Both the position numbers and the translations under genes were made by a program. The notes under the pieces are model-generated. The model was not told the origin of the DNA and made no database searches. It saw nothing but the letters and a program-made list of their open reading frames with translations. From Caprimulgus europaeus (Eukaryota; Chordata; Aves; Caprimulgiformes; Caprimulgidae), in assembly GCA_907165065.1 (NCBI GenBank), contig OU015523.1, positions 125,055,023 to 125,119,022 on the forward strand: a stretch of 64,000 nucleotides of DNA. Reading direction: 5' to 3'. Positions 48,309 to 60,748 of this stretch are shown piece by piece (position 1 is the stretch's first letter; each line of letters begins with the position of its first letter).

Positions 48309-49302
48309 ACAATGCCAGTCCTCATGCAGGGGCAGTGCTCTGGGGACACCCAGGAGAGCAAATTGCGACAGAGGTTTCAACATCTGCAGCAGTGGCTGGG
48401 AAGGGGCAGGGACCAATCCTGCCTTGGTTAAGGAGGAGGAAAGCAAAAAAAAAAAGGGACAAAAATACAACTTTTCCCCATTCTGTTCTTGCAAAACCTC
48501 CAAACCCACTCCCTTGGGCATAACTATTTTGGGACAGCATGGCCCATGATGTGTGAGATGTCTTCAGCCTCGGAAAATCTTTCAAAATATGAAAGAAAAT
48601 ATGCAAAATATGCTTTTTTAAAATTATTTTTTATTTTTTATGACTAGCCCAGAAGGAATCATGTTTCCTGAAGGATGTGCTTGGACTTGAAATCATTCCA
48701 GCTGGGGATTAACACCGAGCTCAGAAGCTGCCTGAGCTCAGAGAGTTTCTATTGCTCCATAATTGCCCAAGCTGCACATCTCAGAGAGTTTCAACTCTAT
48801 TAAACACCCTCCACTCCCCAGGGACCTGGTGCCAGAGCAGCTGAGATTTACAGGCAGAGGCCGGAATGCTGGCTGTAATTCAGTTTATTAATAAATAAAG
48901 GAATGAAATAACCAGCTTGCAAGTCATGATCCTTCACAGGCTGGTCCAGATTTCCACCCCTCGCTCTATTGGAGATGTTAATTAGGAGACTTAATGGCAT
49001 TACAGAAAGGCAAGTGGCTCCAATGAGGATCAGCATGGAGAGAAGGGACTGAGGAACATCTGGGTTCCATCTTCCATCTTCTTTTCCTTTTGTTTTTTTA
49101 ATAAAACACATCATACAAGTTGGAGCATGGTAGAAGACAAGGTCTTTCCTTGGTTGAGGACATCAGCTGGGTAAGCACTTAATGCCCAGCATCCTTTGAG
49201 CGTGGCTTTACAATCTAGAAGATAACTTGGCAATGCCCTCATTGTCCTCACAATCTTTCTGCTGAGGTGCTGGATGGGTACTAATTAATGGCATTCATAG
49301 AC
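48309..49302. other. Unassigned intergenic, about 1 kb
   Basis: A-rich and T-rich stretches near 48445 and 48615; no supported gene. 49913-50484 is similar, with a small CpG cluster (ACGGCGGGCACCGGCGGG) at 50188. Confidence 0.5.
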
Positions 49303-49912
49303 ACATGGAATGGTTTGGGTTGGGAGGGACCTCAAAGCTCCTCCAGTGCCAACCCCCCTGCCAGCAGCAGGGACACCTTCCACTAAACCAGGTTGCTCAA
49401 AGCCTCATCCAACCTGGCCCAGAACACTTCCAGGGAGGAGCAGCCACAGCTTCTCTGCCCAACCTGGGCCAGGGTCTCACCACCCTCACACCAAACAATT
49501 TCTTCCTCACATCTCAGCTCCAGCTCCCCTCTGACACTTTCAAGCCATCACCCCTTGTCCTGTCACTCCCTGCCCTTGGCCAAAGTCCCTCCCCAGCCTT
49601 CCTGGAGCCCCTTCAGGTACTGGGAGGCCACTGGAAGGTCTCCCTGGAGCCTTCTCTTCTCCAGGCTGAACAGCCCCAACTCTCTCAGCCTGTCCTCACA
49701 GCAGAGCTGCTCCAGCCCTGGCATCATCCTCGTGGCCTCCTCTGCACTGGCTCCAGTGTGTCCATGTCCTTGTGCTGTTGGTGGCCCCAGCACTGGAGGC
49801 AGCACTGCAGGGGGGGTCTCAGGAGAGCGGAGCAGAGGGGCAGAATCCCCTCCCTGGCCCTGCTGCCCACGCTGCTCTGGGTGCAGCCCAGGACATGGTT
49901 GTTGGCCTTCTG
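49303..49912 (-). mobile_element. CR1 fragment, group C, long
   Basis: Reversed, about 610 bases, with the same ORF2 tail segment as 15010-15723. Confidence 0.93.
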
Positions 49913-50484
49913 GTGACATTCATGATGGCAGCAGATTTATTGCACCTTAACTTATGGGCCATGTCCAGCATGGGCATCTTGCTCCAGATCTAATGGGGAG
50001 ATGCAAGGTCCTGTGATCTCCTGCCCTTCCCTGAAGCCTTTCTGTCCATGCAGGCTTAACAATTAGTCTTAATTGCTTCTAATGACTTGAACACTGCTAG
50101 CAGTGCTATGAGGATGGGTAGAGTTTCTCCTAAGAAGGATCTTCTTGAGAAGTAATTAGTCACTGGGCCAGGCTGCACAGCCAGATCACGGCGGGCACCG
50201 GCGGGTGCTGAATAATTCAACGAGTTCCTGCTGCTTCTTGGAAGTGTTTGTGATCTGCACTTGGGGTTGGGGTGAAGCTTGAGATGAATTTCTAACCAGA
50301 GCTCCTGAGAAGAAAAATGCCTTGATCAGCCCCCCCAGCTCTGGGGATGATAATGCATCTTCTCTTTGCTAGAGCAGCTTGAATAAATTCCTATGGAAAT
50401 AAAGATTATTCCAACCCTGATAAGGAATTGTCCCATTCCCACCAGTGCCCTTTCTTCTCTCTCTTCTTTTTAATGTTTAAACCA

Positions 50485-50797
50485 AGGCTGGGGAGGGACT
50501 TTGGCCAAGGGCAGGGAGTGAGAGAACAAGGGGTGATGGCTTGAAAGTCGCAGAGGGGAGCTGGAGCTGAGATGTGAGGAAGAAATTGTTTGGTGTGAGG
50601 GTGGTGAGACCCTGTCCCAGGTTGGCCAGAGAAGCTGTGGCTGCTCCTCCCTGGAAGTGTTCTGGGCCAGGTTGGATGAGGCTTTGAGCAACCTGGTCTA
50701 GTGGAAGGTGTCCCTGCTGCTGGCAGGGGGGCTGGGACTGGATGAGCTTTAAGGTTCCCTCCAACCCAAACCAGTCTGGGATTCTATGGAGGGGAAG
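50485..50797 (+). mobile_element. CR1 3' fragment, group C
   Basis: 'AAGGCTGGGGAGGGACTTTG' to 'CCAGTCTGGGATTCTATGGA'. Confidence 0.92.
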
Positions 50798-52344
50798 AGG
50801 AAGAGCTGGGAGCTTGGACTTGGGCCAATACTGCCCCACCAGAGACCCAGCACAACAATCTCATGACTAGAAGATTAATAGAGAAATGATATTTTCAGGA
50901 AGGGCAGAGAGGAGCAAACAAGGAGCTGAAAGTTCATAGGAGATGGGACAAGAAACTGAACACTGTTGTGTGGGTTTGCTACAAAGCCACGAAGATCAGG
51001 TGGAGGAAGCTTTGCAGGCATCTAACAAGGTTGAAAGTTTACAAAAATGAGGGAATTTTCAATTGAAGGGATTGATAGGAAGTGTTGTGAGAGTGGGGGT
51101 TGGCACTCTGCTCTCAAGCCAAGAAGGAAGCCCCAGAGGAGGTGGGAACAGGGTGAAATTGCTGGGACAATAGTGAAGAGCAGCAGGAGCACATGGAAGG
51201 ATGTAGCCAGCAAGGATGGGGCCATCAGAACTGCAAGGATGGCCACTGGAGCTGCAGGGATGGCCACTGGAGCTGCAGGGAGGGCCACCAGTATGTGGAA
51301 AGGAGGAAGCTCAGGGAGGAGTTAGCCTTCTCCTCCATGTTGGCATTGCCACACTGCTTGATGGCTTTTTCACATCAGTGTTCACCAAAAGGTCAACTGC
51401 AACCATGAGCAAAGTAGACATCTAGAGTGGAGGAGAACCATCAAAAATGGTGAAAGAGGAGTTTGGGGAGTTCTTAGGTTATTTCAGGATTTTAAAATGG
51501 TTTGGGTCTTGTTTTGGAGAACTTTAGAGGTCTTTGGAGGACTCTTTTGGAGGACTTCAGGACACCTTTGCTGGCTTTGGCAAATCACAGCGAGAGGCTG
51601 TAAATCTGGAAGAGCACAAAGCAAAAGCAGCTGAGAAAACAAGCAGGAGCCACACTGAGCCCTGCTGTGGTGGCTGTGTGTGGAGATAAGCCTGAGCTGA
51701 GAGCCAGCTACCGCTGATGGTGGCCAAGGAGGGACAGTGCCATGGTGACATTCAGCAAGCTCCAAAGTCCTGGCCTCTGCCTGAGGAGCAAGATGCAGAA
51801 GAGCCTCAAAGTGTTACAATTCCTCTTTTAAACTGTCTTCTCAAGTGATGATCAGGTCTCACAGCAAAGCTGATGTGCTCCATCAGGTTTCTGGTTTACT
51901 CCAACAGAGCCTCCCATGAGCAGGACACTTGGTCACCTCTCCAAAGGAGAGCAAAAAATAGGAGAGAGAAACATCCACATCCCAGCAGTCATCCTGCTTG
52001 TGAGGACCTCTCAAAGGTTCCTGGAGCAATTAAGAAGAAGATACCCATGTCCAGGTTGGTCAGCAGCTCACCTCATCCATGAGATGGTCCAACAGCAGCC
52101 CCAACCATTTACAACTCAACCTTTCCCTGAGTCAGGACAGTCATGGACTGGATTTCTCTTCCACTGACATCCCAGGTCCTTCCTTGACCTTGTGTTGGTT
52201 TTATCTTGCAGTGTCCCACAGGAGGGAGCTTCACAAGGGGATGGGACCCCCACATGAAGAGATACTTCCTCTTGTTTGCTTTGATGCACCCACTGGTGGC
52301 TTAATTGGACTCACAGTGCATATTTGGGCATTTAGGTTGTCCAG
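50798..52344. other. Unassigned intergenic, about 1.5 kb
   Basis: Only the short 21-bp repeat at 51223 is notable. 52503-52907, 53139-53448 and 53776-53973 are also unassigned. Confidence 0.5.
51223..51290 (+). repeat. Short 21-bp tandem repeat
   Basis: 'GGATGGCCACTGGAGCTGCA' plus G occurs about three times with slight changes. Confidence 0.85.
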
Positions 52345-52502
52345 AAAGGTGGTAGATGCCCCATCCCTGGAAACACTCCAGGTCAGGTTGGATGTGGCTC
52401 TGAGCAACCTGATCTGGTTGAAGATGTCCCTGTTCATGGCAGAGGGTTGGACTAGATGGCCTTGAAAGGTCCCTTCCCACCTAAACCACTCTATGATTCT
52501 AA
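52345..52502 (+). mobile_element. CR1 3' end, group E
   Basis: 'GAAAGGTGGTAGATGCCCC' to 'AACCACTCTATGATTCTAAC'. Confidence 0.88.
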
Positions 52503-52907
52503 CATGAGGTTTGCAGGACCCTGACCAAGCCACATCTCATGGTAGGGCTTCATCTAACCAGGTGGAGATTTCCACCTCCAGGTAGCTCCTTTGGGCTCCA
52601 CAAAAAACCACAGATGCTCTGAGGATCTGACACCCTGACCCATGAAGATCATAATCCCACTTGGGGGAGGAGGTCAGATTGGTGATCACAAAGGCTTTTC
52701 CAGCCAACCCTTCCAGGGTCTACATTGTGGGTCCAGAGAAGACATTGCAAACCCTGGTGAGCACTCACCAAAGTGCCAGGCACTTGGACCATGTGTCCCC
52801 CAATAATAACTAGTTGGGCAATATTTACCTGCTGAAAAGCTGGTGGGAACATGCAGAGCTGGGAGATGGTAGCTACCACGGCAGCTCAGGATGGAGATGG
52901 ATGATGG

Positions 52908-53138
52908 AGGTGATGGATGGATGGATGGATGGATGGATGGATGGATGGATGGATGGATGGATGGAAGGATGGATGGAAGGATGGATGGGTGGATGGGTGG
53001 ATGGGTGGATGGGTGGATGGGTGGGTGGATGGATGGGTGGATGGATGGATGGGTGGATGGATGGATGGGTGGATGAATGGTTGGAAGGATGGGTGGATGG
53101 ATGGATGGATGGATGGATGGATGGGTGGATGGATGACC
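52908..53138 (+). repeat. (GATG)n microsatellite with GGTG variants
   Basis: About 230 bases of GGAT units; frames on both strands give false HPSI or WMDG proteins. Confidence 0.96.
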
Positions 53139-53448
53139 CTCCTGCCACTGGCAGAGGAGGGGAGGGGTCTGGTGAGTCCTGAGGTCAGTGGGACCCTCAA
53201 GGCTGGAGAGCTGTGTGCTGGTGTGCCGGGTGGTGGCAGTGTTAGAGCAGAGAAGAGGAACACTCCCTCCATCCAAGCAAGGAGCCTGCAAAGTCCAGGA
53301 GTCCGGGTGCCCCAAGCCCTGCACATCCTTCACCCCACAGCTCAGCAGCTCTCCAGGGAGTCCTGGGCTTGGGGCTTCACTTTATTTCTGTGCCCGTCTC
53401 TGGGCAAAGGGAGGAAATTAAACAGGAATTCATTTAATTGATGAGCTC

Positions 53449-53775
53449 TTGGAGTCCAACCATGAACCCAACACTGCCCAGTCCCCACTGACCCCTGTCC
53501 CTCAGCACTGTGTCTACACGACTCTTCAATCCCTCCAGGGATGGGGACTCCACCACTGCCCTGGGCAACCCCTTCCAATGCCTCAGAACCCTTTCAGCAA
53601 AGAAATTCTTCCTCACATCCCATCTCAACTGCCCTGGCCACAACTGGAGCCCATTTCCTCTTGTCCTGTCCCTTGCTCCTTGGTTGGACAGACCCACCCC
53701 CACCTCTCTGCACCCTCCTCCAAGGGACTTGGACAGAGCCACAAGGTCTCCCCTCAGCCTCCTTTTCTCCAGGAG
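53449..53775 (-). mobile_element. CR1 fragment, group D, lacking the extreme 3' end
   Basis: Reversed, begins 'TTGGAGTCCAACCATGAACC' without the usual terminal repeats and ends at 'CCTTTTCTCCAGG'. Confidence 0.9.
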
Positions 53776-53973
53776 TCAAGGCTGTTTGGACAAATTTCCC
53801 AGTAAATCAGGTCACCACCACCCACCTCCCAACTCACTGCCCAGAAAACCCCCAACCCTGCTTATAAATTTGGGCTCCTCACCTGAAGAACATCGTGGAG
53901 GTTGTGGGTTACCAGCTGCATGAGACTGGTTGTCCTTTGAGGAGTTGCTGAGTCCTTCAGCCCTTTTTTAACA

Positions 53974-54220
53974 GGAAGGAAGGAAGGAAGGAAGGAAGGA
54001 AGGAAGGAAGGAAGGAAGGAAGGAAGGAAGGAAGGAAGGAAGGAAGGAAGGAAGGAAGGAAGGAAGGAAGGAAGGAAGGAAGGAAGGAAGGAAGGAAGGA
54101 AGGAAGGAAGGAAGGAAGGAAGGAAGGAAGGAAGGAAGGAAGGAAGGAAGGAAGGAAGGAAGGAAGGAAGGAAGGAAGGAAGGAAGGAAGGAAGGAAGGA
54201 AGGAAGGAAGGAAGGAAGGA
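53974..54220 (+). repeat. (GGAA)n microsatellite, about 61 perfect units
   Basis: 247 bases of uninterrupted GGAA. GGAA is the core of ETS-factor sites and the array is polypurine on one strand. Confidence 0.98.
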
Positions 54221-54285
54221 CTCACATGGAATTCACCTGCTGTAGGGAAATGCATTTCCACAGCATCCAAATATTGAATAGATCC

Positions 54286-54985
54286 CAGAGTCCCAGGCTG
54301 GTGGGGTGGGAAGGGACCTCAGGAGATCATCCAGTCCCACCCCCCTGCCAAAGCAGGTTCCCTACACCAGGTTGCACAGGAAAGTGTCCAGGTGGGTTTG
54401 AACATCTCCAGAGATGGAGACTCCACAGCCTCTCTGGGCAGCCTGGCCCAGGGCTCCGGCACCCTCACAGGGAAGAAGTTTTTCCTTCAGTTTGTCTGGA
54501 ACTTCTGGTGTCCCAGTTTGTGCCCATTGCCCCTTGTCCTGGCACTGGGCACCACCCAGAAGAGCCCGGCCCCATCCATTTGGCCCCCACCCTTCAGCTA
54601 TTGACAGACACTGATCAGATCCCCTCTCAGGCTGCTCTTCTCCAGGCTGAACAGTCCCAGCTCTCTCAGCCTCTCCTCACACAGGAGATGCTCCAGGCCC
54701 CTCAGCATCTCTGTGGCCTCCACTGGACTCTCTCCAGCAGCTCCCTGTCCCTCTGGAACTGGGGAGCCCAGAACTGGACACAACACTCCAGATGTGGCCT
54801 CACCAGGGCAGAGCAGAGGGAGAGGAGAACCTCCCTCGACCTGCTGGCCACGCTCTGTTTAATGCCCTCCAGGACACTGGTGGCCTTCCTGGCCACAAGG
54901 ACACCCTGCTGGCTCATGGCCACCCTGCTGCCCACCAGCACACCCAGGTCCTTCTCCTCAGAGCTCCTCTCCAGCAGGCACCCCC
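54286..54985 (-). mobile_element. CR1 fragment, group B, longest
   Basis: Reversed, from 'CCCAGAGTCCCAGGCTGG' to 'GAGCTCCTCTCCAGCAGGC'; it extends further into ORF2 than the other group B copies. Confidence 0.93.
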
Positions 54986-56834
54986 AACCTGTTCTGGTGC
55001 CTGGGGTTGTTCCTCCCCATGATCTGGCCATGTCACTCATCTTCTTGATATCATGTCTATTTATTAATCCTCCCTTATCCAATGATTGCAGTAGTTATTG
55101 GCCATGCACACTGGGTGGAATTGGGCAGCTGAAGGGTGACCTCCAACTTTTTAGACACACAAAGAGAAATGAGAATTTCCCTCATGAGATCTTCTGAAAT
55201 TCAAAGTCAAGGGGGTGATCAATCATCTTCTAAACTGGGCCAAGTTGGGTTCACTATTCCAAAAGCACTGGTTGGCTCCTATATAGGATCACTCCCATGG
55301 ATGGAGATCAGGTGAATGAAGATCTCATCTCCTCAACAGTAGGACCAGGGGATGCTCCACGTGAAGAACTGTTGACAGAAGTTAATTCTTCACTTGATCT
55401 TTTCTCTTTAAACCCATGTGAGAATTGAAGCATTTTCCTGTGAGTCATAATTAGGAGAATGAAAACACTTGGACTAGTTTGGGACATCCATAGGGAACAG
55501 CCATGGTCATGAGTTGACTTATGGGAGAAGAAAAAGTAGCTCCAAGATGACTTCTCATATCTGTAGAGCAACCCCAAGATAAAAAAAAAAAGAAGATATT
55601 AAGAAGTTTCAAGAGTTTAAGATCTTCAAAACTTCTCCTGCAGGTCCACTGGGACCTGTGCAATCAGAAGCTTGGGCTCCCTGGGGCTTGGGCACACTCC
55701 AGCACCAGCCTTGATTACACCATCCCTAGATATTAATTATTCTGAAGAACATTTCTCAAAGTCCTACAAGCCACCAAGAGACCAATTTGTGCTGTCTCCA
55801 CCGGTGTTGCCACCCAAGTGTAAGATTTAGTGCTTCAAAACAAACATGTTTGGAAGTGCAACTTCTCCTGGATGGTTCTGAGAAGTATTTTTAACATGAG
55901 GACCCAGGAGCTCCATTGTCAGGGCCACCACATCATCAGAAATTCAAGTGGGAAATGGTTGCAGAAGATGTAGGTTAGAAAATGCATGGAAATGAGCAGA
56001 GTCATTGTCTGTCCTCTTTGGGCTGAGCATGGTCATGGGTTGGTGTTGATGTTGTGTTCTCTCCTGTCCATGGAACAAGGCCAGATCCTGTCTCCTGCAT
56101 GGAAAAAAACCCAGGACACATGCCCTAAGCAGCAAGAGGTCCTCCAAAAGTGACCACAGAAACCAGATTAAGCAGAGATGAGGATGGGAGTGGGGACAGA
56201 GGAGGATCCAAGGGGGTGGGAGGGGGAGCAAGGTTGATCTCCAAATTGGTGATTTTTGTTAATTTGCCCCAAAAAAAATGCAGATTGAGAGAGAGTGAAG
56301 GTGGGACATGGTGGGGTTTGAGCTCCAGGCATGGGGAGGAAACCATAGGGAGCACCAGTGAGCCTCAGGCAATGGCAGATGGTGGAGGAGAAGTGATCCA
56401 TGAGCTGAGAGAGTATGGCAGTGGGAGAAGGTAGCTGAGACGAGTCTGAGGGCAAAGGGAGAGGGAGAAGAACAGGAGATGAAGATCTTTAAGATATTTC
56501 TTGTCATCTCCTTTTCTTCTGAGGGAGAAGAGAAGGAGATGACAAGAAAAATGAGTTGTAAGTTCTGAACTCAGCTGCTCTAGCATGAGGCTTGGCTCTT
56601 CTGTCACCCCAACCAGTGGTCCCAGTCAGGAAGAATGGGAGCTCCCAAGTAAAAGGACTTGGCCTTCAAGAGGCACCATGGTCTCATTTGAGAAGGTCTG
56701 GTTGTCTCCTGTCTGTCAGCTCTGCTGCCCTGTCCCACAGCTGGCCAGATGTGCTCAGCAGGAGGATGGGTGGCACAAGGAGGCTGCTGCTTGATGGAAC
56801 CGTAGTCCAGGGAAGGGATTTGTCCCCCACCCAA
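54986..56834. other. Unassigned intergenic, about 1.8 kb
   Basis: Single-copy sequence. A doubled 'GGGAGAAGAACAGGAGATGA'-like segment occurs near 56461 and 56523. Confidence 0.5.
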
Positions 56835-56968
56835 ACATTGGCACAGGTTGCTCAGGGAGGTCATGGAGTCTCCATCTGTGGAGATATTCAAAACCCAAGT
56901 GGGTACAGTCCAGAGCAACCTGCTGTAGATGATCCAGATGATCTCAACTTCAATAATTCTGTGATTTG
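56835..56968 (+). mobile_element. Diverged CR1 3' end
   Basis: 'TTGGCACAGGTTGCTCAGGG' to 'CAATAATTCTGTGATTTGAT', with deletions. Confidence 0.75.
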
Positions 56969-59214
56969 ATCAATTGTCTGATAGCATTGAGCAGCCTCCT
57001 TTGGTGACATCTTCTAGTCACACTTGAGCAAGTCCCCATGGCTTCATGTAGAGCATTTCCATGGTGCAACTTCTCCAGCAATGCCAGTTCCCTGCTTCTG
57101 AATGAGACAAGGTTCCCCAGAGAAGCATCTCACCCACCACAGCCACGAGCAGGAACAGGGACCTCAGAGCTGTTGAGGGTGTGAACCTTTGTGTTGACCT
57201 CTCCAACCTCCCCTCACCATGGCCAACCCACCTGGGACAACTGCAGACACCACAGTGGTGACAGCACCAAGGTCCTCACAGAACTGCACTCCTGGGAGGA
57301 GGTATCTCAGATACCACCAGACATTGGTGTGCTCAGGACCATACAACACCCAAGTCTAACAGACTGCTGTGGTCCACTTGACCTCTTGAGCATCTCTCTC
57401 CTGTCCTCAGTGAAGTCAGTGGTGACATTTTAGGACAGAGCAGTTCTTAGTCCTGAGGCCTGGGGGTGTTCCACAGCAGTTAGGAGTCTGATGAAATTGG
57501 TGGCATGGAGGAGGGTTTGTTGTCCTCCAAGACATTTTTCCACCACTGTGTTGAGAATGAGCAGAGGCTGGATAATCCCAGGGTCACCTTGGATCTGAAG
57601 CCACCTCTAATTAAAAAATCAAATTATAACTGGCAAGACAAGATCCCAACTCAGATGGTTTTTATGAGTTTTGGTGAGTTCCTCCTTCATGCCTTGCAAG
57701 AGAGAGATGTTATATGGCCTCTTCTCCTAGAAGAATGTTAGATCTAAACCTTCAGGTGACTAAAGGTAGGGGAGATTCTTCTCAACCATAGTCAAAGCTC
57801 AGGAAACCATGGTGATGTGGGTTTGTCTGGTTGGAGATGTAGCTGGTGTCCTCCTGATAGCCCCTGGAGCAAGATGTGGAGTGCAGGACCACAGAAATAT
57901 GATGGAGAAGGTGTGAACCTGACATCAAAAACCTCAACAAGTGTCATGAGCACTTTGGAGGACACCAAGGACACTAAGTTCATTCAGGAAGGGCTTTGCA
58001 CAGCTCCACCATGTTACTGTTTCTGGTTGTGATGGGTTTTGGGTCAGGACGTGACTGGAGAATGGCAGGGGACAAAATAATAAAATAAAACCAAACTGAG
58101 GTCCATCTTTGTGTCCTCAGGTTCCTCAAAAGATCTCAACCTCTTGGTTGACATTGGACCCAAGGAACTGGTCCTAGAACCCCACCTATGTTCTGGCTTA
58201 ACTTCTCCTGCCAAGGAGCTTCCTGAGCAAAATGGCTTTGAGGACACACTCCAGGAGCACCACCAGGTCCCATCACTTTAAAAGACCTGTAGATGTGGTG
58301 CTTAGGGACATGGTTTAGTGGTGGACTTGGCAGTGTTGGGTTTTTAGTTTGATTCAATGACCTTAAAGGTCTTTTCCAACCAAAATGATTCTATGATTTT
58401 ATGATTCTACATCTAGAGATGATGGTTTCAGGGCAAGGAGATGGGCTGCTCACTTGGATGTCCATGTGAAGGGCTTGTATGTTGGCCAACACACCTAGAC
58501 ATCCCTAAGCATGGTGCATGGAGCACTCCTGGGCTCCTGTCCAAGGTGGAATTAAGAACCAGAGGCCAACCTGCAGGGATGGCACCCAAGGAAACTCCCA
58601 AGCTAGCCACCAGAGATGTTGTCCAGCCCAGTCTCATGCACATTGTCTTTCTGGTTGCCCACTCCTCCTGCACCAGCTGAGCCACGTACAAGGCTTGACC
58701 TGAAAATCCTGGAGAGAGGAGATGAAGCTGGAAGAGATCCTCTGTGGTTGTGTTTGCATTCAGGCACGTTCATGTTTGAGAGAGCTCCTGCTGGTCCTAC
58801 TTGAGATCTACTCCTCTGCCTTGGCCATGCACTACATCTCTGGTGTATGCCTTGAGTGGTGTAGATGGAGAGATGGAGACTTTCATGTCCTCCAGAGTGT
58901 GACCCAGGCACTGGAAAGGACATTTTAAAGGAAGGGTCAAGATTGAACAATGGGAAGCTCCTCCAGATCTGGGAAGAAATGCTTGGTCTTCCTCCCATGT
59001 TTCTCCACCAGCCATTCCCCAGACCTTGACACAACCCCACGACTTCCATCACACAACACACATCATGTGCTGAGAACTCTTGTTGGTGCACATCTGTTGT
59101 ATGATCTCCACCTGCTGTCACCTGTGGTGTGTAACAGGGGGATTCCAAACTGTTGAGATGTTCTAGTGGGAAAACAACGTGTGGGTCTCCTAGCTCAAGG
59201 CAAGAAAACATCAC
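56969..59214. other. Unassigned intergenic on both sides of a CR1 end
   Basis: 56969-58274 and 58409-59214 contain no supported gene. Confidence 0.5.
58275..58408 (+). mobile_element. CR1 3' end, group D
   Basis: 'GTGCTTAGGGACATGGTTTAG' region to 'GATTCTATGATTTTATGATTC'. Confidence 0.88.
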
Positions 59215-60748
59215 AGAGAGCATCTCCAGGGAGTATCTCCAGGGGAGGAGCACAAAGAGCATCTCCAGGGGAGCATCTCTGGGTGAGGAGCACAAAGAGT
59301 TTATCTGGGGAGCATCTCCGGGTGAGGAGCATCTCTGGGTGAGGAGCACAAAGAGCATCTCTGGGTGAGGAGCACAAAGAGTTTATCTGGGGAGCATCTC
59401 TGGGTGAGGAGCATCTCTGGGTGAGGAGCATCTCCAGGTGAGGAGCACAAAGAGTTTATCTGGGGAGCATCTCTGGGTGAGGAGCACAAAGAGCATCTCT
59501 GGGGAGCATCTCTGGGTGAGGAGCACAAAGAGCATCTCTGGGTGAGGAGCATCTCTGGGTGAGGAGCACAAAGAGCATCTCTGGGTGAGGAGCACAAAGA
59601 GCATCTCTGGGTGAGGAGCATCTCTGGGTGAGGAGCACAAAGAGCATCTCTGGGTGAGGAGCACAAAGAGCATCTCTGGGGAGCATCTCTGGGTGAGGAG
59701 CATCTCTGGGTGAGGAGCACAAAGAGCATCTCTGGGTGAGGAGCACAAAGAACTTATCTGGGGAGCATCTCTGGGTGAGGAGCACAAAGAGCATCTCTGG
59801 GGAGCATCTCTGGGTGAGGAGCACAAAGAGCATCTCTGGGGAGCATCTCCAGGTGAGGAGCACAAAGAGTTTATCTGGGGAGCATCCTTGGGTGAGGAGC
59901 ATCTCTGTGTGAGGAGCTCAAGGAGTATCTCTGGGAAGCATCTCTGGGTGAGGAGCACAAAAAGCATCTCCAGGGAGTATCTCCAGGTGAGGAACACAAA
60001 GAGCATCTCTGGGGAGCATCTCTGGGTGAGGAGCACAAAGAGCTTATCTGGGGAGCATCTCTGGGTGAGGAGCATCTCTGGGTGAGGAGCATCTCCAGGT
60101 GAGGAACACAAAGAGCTTATCTGGGGAGCATCTCTGGGTGAGGAGCATCTCTGGGTGAGGAGCATCTCCAGGTGAGGAGCACAAAGAGCTTATCTGGGGA
60201 GCATCTCTGGGTGAGGAGCATCTCTGGGTGAGGAGCATCTCCAGGTGAGGAGCACAAAGAGCATTTCTGGGGAGCATCTCTGGGTGAGGAGCACAAAGAG
60301 CATCTCCAGGTGAGGAGCACAAAGAGCTTATCTGGGGAGCATCTCCAGGTGAGGAGCACAAAGAGTTTATCTGGGGAGCATCTTTGGGTGAGGAGCTCAA
60401 AGAGCATCTCTGGGGAGCATCTCTGGGTGAGGAGCATCTCCAGGTGAGGAGCACAAAGAGCTTATCTGGGGAGCATCTCCAGGTGAGGAGCACAAAGAGC
60501 ATCTCTGGGGAGCATCTCTGGGTGAGGAACATCTCCAGGTGAGGAGCACAAAGAGTTTATCTGGGGAGCATCTCTGGGTGAGGAGCATCTCTGGGTGAGG
60601 AGCATCTCTGTGTGAGGAGCTCAAGATGTATCCCTGGGGAGCATCTCTGGGTGAGGAGCACAAAGAGCATTTCTGAGGAGCATCTCTGGGTGAGGAGCAC
60701 AAAGAGTTTATCTGAGGAGCATCTCTGTGTGAGGAGCACAGAGAGCAC
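59215..60748 (+). repeat. 1.5-kb minisatellite of 17, 26 and 39-bp units
   Basis: Built from the 13-bp motif GAGCATCTCTGGG: 26-bp units (GAGGAGCACAAAGAGCATCT plus CTGGGT), 39-bp units with an added GGGAGCATCTCTG, and 17-bp units without the CACAAAGAG part. A TTATCTGGG variant recurs through the array. False minus-strand frames read 'LLTQRCSP'. Confidence 0.95.

Noticed and set aside
52814-53441. WMDG and HPSI repeat frames
   Set aside because: Tetranucleotide GATG array.
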